This document shows positions 21,466-31,840 of a DNA stretch of 64,000 nucleotides, piece by piece; positions within the stretch are counted from its first letter, which is position 1; every line of letters starts with the position of its first letter. The position numbers were made by a program, and so were the translations under genes. The notes under the pieces were generated by a model. The model ran no database searches. It was not told the DNA's origin and saw only the letters and a list, made by a program, of their open reading frames with translations. The stretch is from Romanomermis culicivorax (Eukaryota > Nematoda > Enoplea > Mermithida > Mermithidae): assembly GCA_963922205.1 (NCBI GenBank), contig CAWUHX010000077.1, positions 992,001 to 1,056,000 on the forward strand, in the 5' to 3' direction.

Positions 21466-24108
21466 TCATTGTTTTATTGGTGGATGATCATGGGTTTCTA
21501 TGTTATGCTTCGTTATATCAGTTCTTCCGAGGTCAGCATCAGAGAGGGCAAAAATGTCCATATTATTGATTAAAAATTGGCTCATAATATCATATTGATT
21601 AGCTGGACAGTTTCTTAGCTTTTGTTCAATGAGGTTTTCAGCTGAGCTATTGATATCTTTATCTTCAATGAATAGGATGGACTCCATTTTTACAACATTG
21701 CTCTGGCTAAACGTTTCTATATACCCTAGTGTCGTATTTTTGAACAATTTTACCGGTGCTACAGTTGGGTTTTGACAGATGACTTCAATAGGTGTATTCT
21801 GGGTTACCAGCATTTCTTTAATAATCAGATTATTTCGTTGCATCAGAGTGTCTGCAGGTGAGACAAGGTTGACTTGTTCTGGCAAATTTGGGGCCTTTTG
21901 TAGTGTAGTTAACTTGATAATACTACGAGGTGGTACAATTTTCGATTCAGATAAATGGATGGGCATTTTCTTTACTTTTGGCATTTCCCCCTGTGTTGGA
22001 CAGGATTTGAGGCCTTCAATTAAGGGAATCTGAGACCCGACATCAAAACGAACCCATTTTCTTATGATATCAATGGTCATTTTACCACCTACCTGGACAA
22101 GAAAATCGTTGCCCAAAATCATTTGTTGAGGACAGTTGTCCATTACAAAAACTTTCATCATTATTTGAAAATCGTTGATTACAGTAGGTAGCTGTACGTG
22201 ACCAGCCAATTGTACAATGTGACCCGTTAAAGAGGTTGCACCTAGTGGCAGGTCAATTAAATTGATGATGGGTTGATTTTTGGAAACATTGTTCTGATAT
22301 ATTTTTTGGAGATGGCTCTTACTCAGCAAAGATAGTGTGGCTCCAGTGTCAATCAAGGCTAATGTACCAGTACCACTAGCAGTGACAAATATCAATGGCT
22401 GTTTTATGTTAGAGTTGCCATCAGCAACGTATGAAATGGACGCTTCTCTATTTGCTGGTAGGAGTCTTGGTATTTGATTATTTCTCAATGGTTCATAACC
22501 AGAGATTGTTACTGTGTCACGTGCACCATTGAAAAGTATTTTCTGGTTTCCAACTCTGTGGTTTTTGTGCCTCAAAAATGTTGGCATTGAAAAACATCGA
22601 AAGCAATAACCAAGCTTTGATTTTACTATTAGATAGACGATGAAAACTATCCCGAATAGTGCTGCAACCGTGACTATTAGGTTAAATATCAGTTGTAATG
22701 GTCCAGCTAACAGCCTATTGGCTAATTCAGCAGTTCCCTTTGTGGCACTACCAATTAAATGTTCAAGACTTCTACTGGGTACCTGCATCATTTTACTTGC
22801 AGCATTTCCAGCACCTTCAATCATTTCTTTGAGAGCTGATGGATGTAGTGACAAAGCAGAATTGTATTCTATAAGTTGGTTCATTTGTGTTTGAAGTTTC
22901 ATCACTTTACTCATGTAATTTTTGAACATTCCCAGGCCATTAATGGTGCCTTCTAATTGGTCATAAAATATTGCTGGCGCATTGAATATAGTTACATTAG
23001 GCACTGAATGCATCAACAATTCTGCGGGGAGCATGCTTACATGGACAGGTCCCCGTTCAGTTCTCCAATCCTGTGGGGTGTTTTGAAAGATTCCACTTAT
23101 ATGATGGTTACAATTTATGGTAAGTGAAGTGGAAACTAAATCGTGACTGCCTGGGGTAGCAAACATTAATTTGTTGTTAATAAGGACAGGAAGGAGCTCA
23201 TAGCATGTTCCATTAACTTGGTAGTCCCAGAAGATTTTAGATGCTGTATACTTTTTGCATTCCCATACTAATAAAGCTTCTCCAGCAAACTTGGCGTGAA
23301 TGTCCTTTCCGTTGAGGAGTACTCGAGCTCCAAGGATTGCATCTAATTGTAATAGCTGGTGGATTATATTTATCTGTCGGTTGTTCATGTGGCAAAAGTT
23401 TGACCACACTTCACGAAAATCATTTGTTTCTAATGCCAATATTTTGGCTTCCAAGTACTGTAGCTTAGCATTGACTGGATCAACTGGTTTGGGTGGTTGT
23501 GGTCGTGAGGGACGAGAGGGATTGGAGGCTCTTTTTGTTCTGTACCTATTAATGATTTTTAGGGCTACACCTTGATGAGTTAAGATGGCATCAACAGGTA
23601 AGCAGTGGCGTCCTTTTATCTCACTCAGTGGTACATTGAGAATTGAGAATGCACCCTGAATGGCATCAATAACATAGAATGAGCTGCTATAAACTGCTGA
23701 ATATGTCCGTAGTTCAACATATTTCCAAGGAGAGACTATCTTTGATGCATCCCATACTATCACTCCGTCTTGGGTGTCACAGTACCCGCTGGGTGCATAA
23801 CATGATCCCATATTGCCAAGATCACTTGATAAGGTGTGACCATCGGTGGTGGCAATCTGTCCTTTCTCCAGAATTAAATTCTCTACAGTGAAACATTTAT
23901 CTCGACAACACCATTCAAACCGAACATCGAGCGTAAGATTGGTCGTCCAGGATTCATTGGAAGCAAGTGGGACTAGGAGATGATCCCGATAATGTTTGGT
24001 TTCAATAACGGCTTTACATTCACCCATGATAAGAGGCCTTTCTTTGATTTGATCCAACATGATTCCTTTTGCACCGAAGAATCCAACATTGGTGCAGATT
24101 GTTCTTTG
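21466..24108 (-). CDS. Element A unit 3 envelope-like glycoprotein-protease
   Basis: Identical translation to units 1 and 2 (Met at 24060). Confidence 0.82.
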   Translation of the reverse strand, partial: QRTICTNVGFFGAKGIMLDQIKERPLIMGECKAVIETKHYRDHLLVPLASNESWTTNLTLDVRFEWCCRDKCFTVENLILEKGQIATTDGHTLSSDLGNMGSCYAPSGYCDTQDGVIVWDASKIVSPWKYVELRTYSAVYSSSFYVIDAIQGAFSILNVPLSEIKGRHCLPVDAILTHQGVALKIINRYRTKRASNPSRPSRPQPPKPVDPVNAKLQYLEAKILALETNDFREVWSNFCHMNNRQINIIHQLLQLDAILGARVLLNGKDIHAKFAGEALLVWECKKYTASKIFWDYQVNGTCYELLPVLINNKLMFATPGSHDLVSTSLTINCNHHISGIFQNTPQDWRTERGPVHVSMLPAELLMHSVPNVTIFNAPAIFYDQLEGTINGLGMFKNYMSKVMKLQTQMNQLIEYNSALSLHPSALKEMIEGAGNAASKMMQVPSRSLEHLIGSATKGTAELANRLLAGPLQLIFNLIVTVAALFGIVFIVYLIVKSKLGYCFRCFSMPTFLRHKNHRVGNQKILFNGARDTVTISGYEPLRNNQIPRLLPANREASISYVADGNSNIKQPLIFVTASGTGTLALIDTGATLSLLSKSHLQKIYQNNVSKNQPIINLIDLPLGATSLTGHIVQLAGHVQLPTVINDFQIMMKVFVMDNCPQQMILGNDFLVQVGGKMTIDIIRKWVRFDVGSQIPLIEGLKSCPTQGEMPKVKKMPIHLSESKIVPPRSIIKLTTLQKAPNLPEQVNLVSPADTLMQRNNLIIKEMLVTQNTPIEVICQNPTVAPVKLFKNTTLGYIETFSQSNVVKMESILFIEDKDINSSAENLIEQKLRNCPANQYDIMSQFLINNMDIFALSDADLGRTDITKHNIETHDHPPIKQ

Positions 24109-25698
24109 TCAAAGTCTGCATTTCCATGCTTCGATTGTGGCTGGTTTGTGGTTTGGCTGGTAGAGCTTCAGTTGGACCTTCTTTGGCACTTCCTTTGAAG
24201 GCATTTTGCAATCCATTGTCTTTGGTATTGCGATTGGATGGCCGCTGCGGCCATGACCACATTGGTAGAAATCATGCTCTACTCCAACAGTCAATGGGCA
24301 TATTATTGCCATAATAATAATTCCTACGATCATTCCCACTTGAAGGGAGAGGGATTTGGTGGGAGTATACTTTTCATACCATCGTATACTTGAACGATTT
24401 TTGTTATCACTAGTTGACACTTTGTTCCTAGCCTTGGACTGCAACTTATTCTTAGAAGTTGACTTTTTTTTATTCGTTCTGCTACTCTTGTGAATATCTA
24501 CTGGAAAATCGTCCACATTCTGGTCAGTGGGATACTGTAGCACAATGTCTGATCCACATTTGTAAGTAGGTAGCTGTGCAGAACACTGAGATGCCATATC
24601 TTTCTCAGGGAAGGCAGGTTGTGCAGTTACACTGAATGATGGATTTTGTGAGAAATTTTGCGACATCTGTTCAAGTTGTCGCCTTAAGCTTTCAACTTCC
24701 TGTTCTAGGAGATGTTCCCTACTGGGTGGTGTGCGCTCAGGTTGGACTAAAGGCTGTGCAACATGGACACTATGGTTCCCAGGCTTAATTCTAGGAAGCG
24801 AGGATTTGGGCATTCTATATGCTGATTGACCCATGGAAACTGCCATGTGTGTGCCATTTTGAATGTCTCTTTGCCTTTTGCGACATACCGAAATAAAATG
24901 ACCTGCTTTTTTGCAATAATGACAGGTTTGTTTCTCCGTCTTCTCATGTCGATTCCCTGCTGGACTATGATAATTATTGGGTCGACTGTTTTGGGTTTTT
25001 ATGGTATTTACCCGGTGGCAACCTGACCATTCCTTATTTTCTCTATCTCTCAACTGTGATTCAATTAGTAGTTGGGTTTCTAGCTGCCTAGCCAAAATTT
25101 CTGCTTCAGAAAACGTTGTGGGGCTACGTTTCATCACATCAGGGCGTAAGTCCTGGTTTAATCCATTAATGAAGAATCTTTTACAGAGCGTATCTATAGC
25201 ATCAGGTGGCAAACCTGGATATGATTCAAGAACTAATTTTTGTATGGCAATACTGAAATCTGTAACACTTTCAGACGATTTTTGACGGCGAGCATGAAGC
25301 TCTATGGATCGAATGTCACTAATATGTGGTGGCCGAAATCTTTGTCGGAAAAGCTCTGTAAGAGCTAGAAAATCAAGTTGGGTGCGTTGGGTGTCACTAA
25401 GACTATTATAAACTATTTCTGCTGCGTCCCGCAACAAGGTTGGGAAAACTAGTCGTTTATATGTTTCATCCCATTTTTGTGCTTGTGCAACTAAGTTAAA
25501 CCGATTCAACCAAGACTCGAAATTTTCAGTGGGCCGACCATGAAAGAAATCTGGCTCAAACCGAATAAGATTGGGTCGCGGGGTCTGGAGTGCATTGAGC
25601 TGCTGATTCTGGATACCTAGCTCCTGACGAACCTGTTCCCGCAACAAATCTAAATTAGTACGTACCTCGTCCAATGTCATTGCTCGTGTAATTGGCAT
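24109..25698 (-). CDS. gag: Element A unit 3 Gag plus envelope N-terminus
   Basis: Identical translation to units 1 and 2. This unit is next to the outermost 5' LTR, so it is the one whose gag lies first behind the array promoter. Confidence 0.88.
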   Translation of the reverse strand: MPITRAMTLDEVRTNLDLLREQVRQELGIQNQQLNALQTPRPNLIRFEPDFFHGRPTENFESWLNRFNLVAQAQKWDETYKRLVFPTLLRDAAEIVYNSLSDTQRTQLDFLALTELFRQRFRPPHISDIRSIELHARRQKSSESVTDFSIAIQKLVLESYPGLPPDAIDTLCKRFFINGLNQDLRPDVMKRSPTTFSEAEILARQLETQLLIESQLRDRENKEWSGCHRVNTIKTQNSRPNNYHSPAGNRHEKTEKQTCHYCKKAGHFISVCRKRQRDIQNGTHMAVSMGQSAYRMPKSSLPRIKPGNHSVHVAQPLVQPERTPPSREHLLEQEVESLRRQLEQMSQNFSQNPSFSVTAQPAFPEKDMASQCSAQLPTYKCGSDIVLQYPTDQNVDDFPVDIHKSSRTNKKKSTSKNKLQSKARNKVSTSDNKNRSSIRWYEKYTPTKSLSLQVGMIVGIIIMAIICPLTVGVEHDFYQCGHGRSGHPIAIPKTMDCKMPSKEVPKKVQLKLYQPNHKPATIEAWKCRL

Positions 25699-25715
25699 AC
25701 AAAATTCGAATAATT

Positions 25716-25733
25716 AGTTTTGATGACCCCCCA
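25716..25733 (-). other. Element A unit 3 primer binding site
   Basis: TGG-initiated site directly inside LTR 4, as in the other units. Confidence 0.6.
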
Positions 25734-26125
25734 TATAACGATAACGATATATTAAGCTTTTATTGGGTAGCCGTAATACAAAGCCAATATCGTAAATGTT
25801 GAGTAGCCGTTACAATATAGCGTAAGGCAACTAAAGTTATGGCGAATCACACTGATAGATCGGCTCTAGCTCTCTCTCTAATCTATCATTATGACAAAGG
25901 TTTATAAGCAGTAAAACAGCTAAGTAAATATTATTCCCGTTAGAACGATCGAGCTCCGATAGATAGCTAATTATAGCAAAATTATAGCGATAGAGTAAAC
26001 ACAAAACATGGAATCAAACTAGAAACGTTAGTTATGGAAAAGCGATAGATTGGACATTACAGAAAATCGTACAAGGAAGTTAAAACGAGAAATAATGAAT
26101 ATCAACGAATAAACCATTCGTTACA
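25734..26125 (-). repeat. Element A LTR 4 (5' LTR of the array)
   Basis: 392 bp. G at 25740 (as in internal LTRs) and C at 26068, where the other three LTRs have T. Confidence 0.92.
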
Positions 26126-26129
26126 CTCG
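26126..26129. repeat. Target-site duplication of the element A array (right)
   Basis: CTCG, pair of 3806-3809. Confidence 0.85.
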
Positions 26130-27978
26130 CATTTTCTCGACGTCAAAATCGGTGAATTGTATGAAAAATAGTAGTAGGGATTTCCCCTATACTTCTTTTT
26201 CGTTACGAGATCGGTTTCGTTGGAGACAGGGAAGCTGTCGTTTTTAAATACGATTTGGCGCATAAAATATTGATTCGCGTATATCCGTTGTTTATTGTCG
26301 CTGCGACTCTTTTCCTTATAGGGCAAGCGACTAGCCCATTCCATTAGTTCGAATTCGAACGTTCTGTCTCGTTTCACCCAATTTTGTTCGCAAATGAGAT
26401 CTATGTCGATACTGTCACTTTTCGATAACAGTTTCGAGATCTCATTTTTGATGATGGCTCGCAATTCCATTTTGGAATGTGGGGAGCAGACGTGAGCGAC
26501 TAGCGGCATAGTTCCGCGAACAGCATTCATCCATTGATGATGATTCGGAAGCGCGTAGAGCGGCGTTAGAGCCGGCTTTTCGGCGATCTGATGATCGCAT
26601 TTTATTTCGTAGATCGGCCACGTTTCGGGAGTACCGTAGGTCGTGAACGGATCGTTTACGACTAAGTTGAAGTTTATTTGTTTCGCTTCGTCGCTCGTCA
26701 CCATGTTTTGATCTATTTCGGAAAGAAATAGTAACGACATAGGAGCGCCGACTTCGTGATGAATACTAACTACGTCATTGGAGCGTAAAGCTTGCTCTAT
26801 AACTCTCGCGCATACAGCGGCGTCGTCGTATGGTTCAATTTTTCTGTCGTCGGTCAAAGAAGACGTGTTGTTTCTGCTACCCTTTATCATCGGTAGTTTT
26901 GTAGGGTGCATTTTCAATCTGAGTGGTTTAGTGAAGTGCTCCACGTTTACGTGATTATACATGCAGAATCGCATGTTCGGGACGTTGTAGTCGTAGTATA
27001 TGATTCGATTTAACGCTAAGATTTCGTCGCGCATGATCGCATGCAACATACTTTTCGAGAGCGTCGGATCTACGACGCCGAAAGCGCCCTTTTCGTCGCC
27101 TTCGCGGTCGACGTTTGCGTTGTCATACAAATTTTGCGTAGCAATGTGTATGTATTCGGGCGGCAAGAAATCATGTGGGAAGATTTGTATATTGTCGTAG
27201 ACGCTGTCTACGAAGCCGTAGCGCCCGTACGCTAAAAACATTAGTATCGGATAATACGCGTCTAGAATCGAATACGTCAACACTTGTTCGTTGGGTTTGC
27301 CTGCTTGGGCGATGCGATCGTTCGCTTGCGGAAAGTACAATGTGTAGCGTTCTACGTCTAGCGCGAACGCGTCGGCCACGATTCCTTTCAATTTTTTGTT
27401 CTCGGGGTACAAGCGGATCAGACGAGCTCTTTCCCACTTTTCGGGTGAGCGTTCGATATTTTCTAGTATTATCTGGACGTCGACCAGAATACTAGGCGCG
27501 AGCATGTTAGAGTGCGTTTTTCGAGCGTTGGAAGAGTAATACTCGCGTCCGTGCATGTCTTTGAGACATTTCCAATCATCAGCTTGATCGAATCCGATTA
27601 CGATTGTTTTAGGGGCTGACACGAACTCGTAGAAGGCCGTCCAATCCTCGGGTGTCGCCGCTAAGGCGTCGAACATTATAGTGTATCCAGTGGGAAAACC
27701 CAGCTGGACGAACCGAGCGACGTGGGTCGCGTTCTGGTTCACTATATTCATCTTCGTTTTCTTGTGTATGTATAGTTGATTAGTCGAGATTTTTTCGACG
27801 TCGAATCCGACTAGCACGTGGCCGCGGAAGTTTGGTTTTGCGTATGCCGATAGGGCGCCTTTCAACTCTCCGCTCTCAACGTATTGGGGATCGCGTAGGA
27901 CATTGAGCAGTCTTGCATATACCGTCTCGAACCACCGTTCGAATTCCGTGATCAGAATCATTCTTTTGATATTGTATT
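26126..27978 (-). pseudogene. Element B accessory gene, exon 2: DEDDy 3'-5' exonuclease domain, interrupted by the element A array
   Basis: Counting from Met at 27961: Exo I motif GFDVEK (Asp54, Glu56), Exo [15 protein letters not shown] (Asp128 in the D-x-W-K context of RNase D/WRN/MUT-7-type enzymes), a further Asp near 161 (ILVDVQIIL), [16 protein letters not shown], and Exo [11 protein letters not shown] (Tyr230-x3-Asp234). All four acidic residues and the Tyr of the DEDDy class are present, so the domain may once have been active as a 3'-5' exonuclease on RNA or DNA. About 360 unrecognised residues follow. The frame runs into the LTR at 26125 and resumes in phase at 3805. It follows integrase, in the place where errantiviruses carry env. 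I found no signal peptide or membrane segment. Confidence 0.8.
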
Positions 27979-28191
27979 CTATAAAATATCATAAAATTTC
28001 GATTATTTTTTGTGAGATTTAGTTTCGCATGGAAACGTCACTCTTTCGAATCGCGGCGTGCAAATCTTCTAGCGATGTTACCACGACTCACATTTTTTAT
28101 CGACGGATCGATACTTTACTCTTCCCAGGGGAAGTGAAACCCAGAGTTTCTTTTTTAGAGACTTTAGTCTATTTGGCAGTGCAGAACTTAC
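27979..28191 (-). other. Predicted intron of the element B accessory gene
   Basis: 213 bp. Donor G|GTAAGT at 28191, acceptor ATTTTATAG ending at 27979. It is phase 1 and joins the upstream small frame to the exonuclease frame without a stop. The same phase-1 arrangement is seen in element C2 at 45004-45444. Confidence 0.65.
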
Positions 28192-28354
28192 CATCCGCAA
28201 AGAAAAATCTGTCGTCTTGATGGTATTGCTTTTTCTGATACGCCACGTATCGGTCTTGATCATTAAAATATTTTTTAAATATAGGCGGCGGATTTATTAG
28301 CGATGTGGATATCGCCGATCCTTGCGACGTTGTCGCCTCCGATTCGCTCCCCAT
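28192..28354 (-). CDS. Element B accessory gene, predicted exon 1
   Basis: 54 codons plus one base from the ATG at 28354 (start MGSESEATTSQGSA), including PPPIFKKYFNDQDRYVAYQK. The frame would close soon after the donor, which supports splicing at 28191/28192. A similar small exon lies ahead of the exonuclease in element C2. Its function is unknown. Having its own start and intron suggests expression from a subgenomic, spliced mRNA. Confidence 0.6.
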
Positions 28355-28840
28355 CGGTTTTCTCTATCAACTTTGTTTTTGAACAATTTCAAATTGATGC
28401 GACCGTTCTCTATCGTTTCAATTCTCCGAAATGAAAATATAAGCCAAACTATCTTGCTAAAAGATGAAGGTGTAAAGTGGAAAGTTGTTAAACCACGAAT
28501 TTAAATTTTCATGCACATGGCGAAAAATGTAATGTTCAGATTGGGTGGGACCAGAGGAAGATTTTCCTACGGCACGCGCTATCTACTCATTTTCTTTTCT
28601 GCGCAACTACTTATGGAAGGTCAATTTATTTGAAATGGACGTGAATAATACAAAATTACACGATAATATCACACACATTCCTTTCACTCATTCCACAATG
28701 AATCTGTATGAGCGCGTTTAGCGCGTTTTAAATATTCGAAAATTTATACTCATCGCTTTGCTCACGATCATTAAATAGTTAGAATTTATTTAACAAAATT
28801 AAAAATTAATGTTAGTTGAAATATATCAAAATTAACAGTT
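28355..28840 (-). other. Spacer between integrase and accessory gene of element B
   Basis: AT-rich, no coding frame. It contains a GC palindrome GAGCGCGTTTAGCGCG near 28710. Possible promoter or splice-control region for the accessory gene; nothing specific is proven. Confidence 0.45.
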
Positions 28841-30382
28841 TTAATTTTTATGAAGTTTTGGAGGACCGTTGTCTTCCGTTTCTAAGATTGCCGATGCCGT
28901 ACGTGGCATGTATGGCTTTACACGAGAAAGTGAGACTTTCTGAGATTGTCCGGGACAATCTAGACTATCAATTCTTATGACGTTTTTCGAAATTTCGGAG
29001 TTTTCGACCACTACGAAGGGTCCGATGTAGTCTTTGTCGATTTTAGTTGCTTTTTTGTTGTTAAGCAACAGTATGAGATCGTTTAGATCGTATTTCTGGG
29101 CTTTCGCCTTTTTATCGAAGTATCGTTTATGTGATTCGGACGTGGTTTTTAAGTTTTCGGAAACTTCGTTATATAGCGTTAGTTGGGCTTGCGTGAAGAT
29201 ATACTGGTACGCATCGTAGTTTAGCGGTAACGTTAGACTTTTAGCGCAGTTGAAATCAATAGCGATTCTGGGTTCATACCCTCCCAAAAGTCGAAACGGA
29301 GAGAAGTGAGTAGCTGTGTGAGGAACAGCGTTATAGGCGAATGTCGCGAAAGGTAAATACCGTTCCCAATTATCGGGGTCTTCAGCGGTGAATTTTTTGA
29401 GTTGCGAAATTAGGGTTTGATTGAATCTTTCTACCATTCCGTTACATTGCGGGTGATACGCAGTGGTATTGATTTTCTGAACTTTTAGGAGTTTCGCGAT
29501 GTCTTTCATCAAGTTTGAAGTGAATCCTGAACCCTGATCTGATAGTAGATGTTTCGGGCTGCCATGAACCAAAACTACATTGTTTGCGAAACTTTCAACT
29601 ATAGTTGCTGCTTTTTGATCCCGAATCAAATGAGCGCTTACCCATTTTGTGAAGTAGTCTTGAAATACGATGACGTATGATCTTTTCTCACCCAAAGGAG
29701 ATATGTTTACTATGTCGGTCACGACGATTTCAAATGGATATTTCGGTTGAATCGTCATCAACGGAGGTGGTTTCGGCAACTGAGAAGTTGTTTGTTGACA
29801 TGTTTTACATGTTTTAATCCACTTTATTATCGATTCTTCCATTTTCGGCCACCAGAAATGTTGACGAATCATCGCTGTAGTGCGTCTATGACCTTGATGA
29901 CTTAAAATCTTTGCGCCATGAAATTGATACAAAACACTTTCTATCAAAGTAGTCGGAACTACTATCGTGGAAGCTGTATTAGCTTGTTTCGATGTTCGGT
30001 ACACTATTTCGTTTTCGGTATGAAAAGCAGAGGAAATCATAGAGATTTGGTTTTGTTCTAGAACTTTTATCAACTTCGCGATGTACGGATCTTTTCTTTG
30101 AGCTTCTATGATTTCTTCTGGTGATTCTATGGTTACTAGCCGTTTCTCAGGCTGTTGGAAGTCTTCTTCGAATCTCGGCACTTTATTTCTTTCTTCTTTT
30201 TGCGTCATTGACCTTGTTATGGCCGCTGCGACAGTCTTTTTTCCTTCGCGAAACGTTGGTCTGAATATTTCATTCGTTACTTCTTCGCTAGTCTTTGACT
30301 TCACTTTAGCGCGAGGCTCATTTCGTGATAGAAAATCAGCACAAGCATTTTCTTTGCCTTTCACATATTCAACTCGATAGTC
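28841..30382 (-). CDS. Element B integrase region
   Basis: Integrase inserts the cDNA into the genome. About 510 residues after the TAG at 30383-30385; start of the frame includes VEYVKGKEN from the RNase H/IN linker (ADFLSR). Zinc-binding domain with paired His ([11 protein letters not shown]) and CKTCQ. Catalytic triad: Asp in VVTDIV, Asp in [11 protein letters not shown], Glu in [10 protein letters not shown]-terminal IGPFVVVE is the GPY/F motif. No lesion inside this stretch. Closest relative in the window is the decayed integrase of C1 (40331-41533). Confidence 0.88.
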   Translation of the reverse strand, partial: DYRVEYVKGKENACADFLSRNEPRAKVKSKTSEEVTNEIFRPTFREGKKTVAAAITRSMTQKEERNKVPRFEEDFQQPEKRLVTIESPEEIIEAQRKDPYIAKLIKVLEQNQISMISSAFHTENEIVYRTSKQANTASTIVVPTTLIESVLYQFHGAKILSHQGHRRTTAMIRQHFWWPKMEESIIKWIKTCKTCQQTTSQLPKPPPLMTIQPKYPFEIVVTDIVNISPLGEKRSYVIVFQDYFTKWVSAHLIRDQKAATIVESFANNVVLVHGSPKHLLSDQGSGFTSNLMKDIAKLLKVQKINTTAYHPQCNGMVERFNQTLISQLKKFTAEDPDNWERYLPFATFAYNAVPHTATHFSPFRLLGGYEPRIAIDFNCAKSLTLPLNYDAYQYIFTQAQLTLYNEVSENLKTTSESHKRYFDKKAKAQKYDLNDLILLLNNKKATKIDKDYIGPFVVVENSEISKNVIRIDSLDCPGQSQKVSLSRVKPYMPRTASAILETEDNGPPKLHKN

Positions 30383-30796
30383 CTAGTCTTGAAGTTTTAT
30401 TGCGAAGTTCTGAAGTCGTGAATTTCGATGTTTTTCTTCTTCGATCCATTGCAAAGGTTTATGGTCAGTTCTGACCGTTACTTTTTGACCATAGACACAG
30501 TGTCTGTACCAACGAAAAGCTTCTACAATTGCTAGACATTCGTGCTCAGTCGTACTGTAGCGGGTTTCTACATCAGACAGAACTCTACTGTTGTAAGCGA
30601 TGACCCATTGATCAGTTTCATTTTCTTGATACAAAATCGCGCCGATAGCAGTTGTGCTAGCATCAGTTTGTATGATGAATTTCGATTTTTCGTCATTATA
30701 GACAGGATATCGCAAAAAAGGAGTTGAGGTTAGAGATATTTTAATCTCGTTAAAAGCTATACGATGTTCTTCGCTTATTTCATATTTTGCATTTTT
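30383..30796 (-). pseudogene. Element B RNase H domain
   Basis: Degrades RNA in RNA-DNA hybrids. Motifs: IIQTDASTTAIGAIL, TEHECLAIVEAF, RTDHKPLQW, in one frame with RT and integrase. Bounded by TGA at 30797-30799 upstream and TAG at 30383-30385 downstream; both are single in-frame stops with no frame change. Confidence 0.85.
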
Positions 30797-31840
30797 TCAT
30801 AATAGTTGATAGAGCGGTCGCGAAAGAGTGGCAAGATTTGGTATGAATCGTCTACACCATTGGACAAGGCCCAAAAAACTTTGAAGATCTTTTACCGTTT
30901 TTGGCATTTCATAGTGTACGATCGCAGAGACCTTTTCGGGATCAGGCGAGATTCCATTTTCGCTTAGCAAGTGACCAAGAAACTTTACTTGTTTCGGCAC
31001 GAAATCGCATTTATCTGGTCTTAGCGTTAGATTCCCGTCACGGAGAGCATCAAAGATCAGTTGAATATGTGCCAGATGATCGTTATATGTTTGCCAAAAG
31101 ACTATGATATCGTCGATATAGACCAAACAGATTTTCCAGATATATGGATGCAGGATCCGTTCCATTAGTCTTTGAAATTCAGCGGGAGCATTTTTCAAAC
31201 CAAAAGGTAGAACTTTGAAACGAAATAAGCCTTCTTGACTGACGAAAGTAGTTTTATCGCGTGAAGCGATGTTTAAAGGGATTTGCCAATACCCTGCTTT
31301 CAAATCTAGAGTTGAGAAAAATCGTGCATTGCCTAAAGCATCTAGATAGTCATCGATTCTCGGGATCGGAAACTTATCACTAGGAGTAACTTCATTTATA
31401 CCTCTATAATCGACTATGGGTCGCCAACTTCCATCTTTTTTGGTTACCAGAAACATAGGTGCAGCCCACGGTGATCACGAAGGTTCAATGAGGCCTTTTT
31501 CTAGCATTTCTTGGATTTTCTGATGAACCATTGGTCTTTGTTCAATCGGCGCACGATAGTAGTGTTTCGCGACTGGTTTTGCAACACCGGTGTCTATAGA
31601 GACCGTTAACTCGTGAGTGAGAGTAGGCTGATCTCCAGGGAGACTGAAAACATCGCAATATTGCTTGAAGACTTCGATAGCGATTTTTCTATCTTCATCG
31701 TCGATATTCGATTTTTCGGTCATTTTTTCGAGAGCGAGTTGAAGTTTTTCTTCTTCCGACATAGTTGACTGGTCTTTAACCAATGTTGCTGGTTCATAGT
31801 CTTCTTCATGATCCCTTAGGGACGCGACGGTCATTTTCGA
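30797..31840 (-). pseudogene. Element B reverse transcriptase
   Basis: Frame includes the pre-RT linker (CDVFSLPGDQPTLTH), VTKKDGSWRPIVDYR, STLDLKAGYWQIP, FKVLPFGLKNAPAEFQR and the active site LVYIDDIIVF. In-frame stops: TAA at 31841-31843 between protease and RT, TGA at 31475-31477 inside EPS-x-SPWAAP, TGA at 30797-30799 after LYQLL. Apart from these the RT is full length with all catalytic motifs. Confidence 0.88.

Larger units (their letters stand above)
3810..26125 (-). mobile_element. Element A tandem triplet: three Ty3/gypsy-type proviruses sharing LTRs
   Basis: Four 392-bp LTRs at exact 7308-bp spacing separate three internal regions of 6916 bp, all read on the - strand. All conceptual translations of the three units are identical, including two in-frame stops and one frameshift in pol. 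The array lies inside the accessory gene of element B. Each unit is ordered gag, envelope-like glycoprotein, protease, RT-RNase H, integrase; the glycoprotein is between gag and protease rather than after integrase. LTR ends are TGTAAC and GTTATA on the coding strand. Confidence 0.93.

Noticed and set aside
3810..26125. Three independent nested insertions of element A
   Set aside because: Internal LTRs are single and shared, lack target duplications, and the units share all lesions. Amplification of one insertion explains this better.
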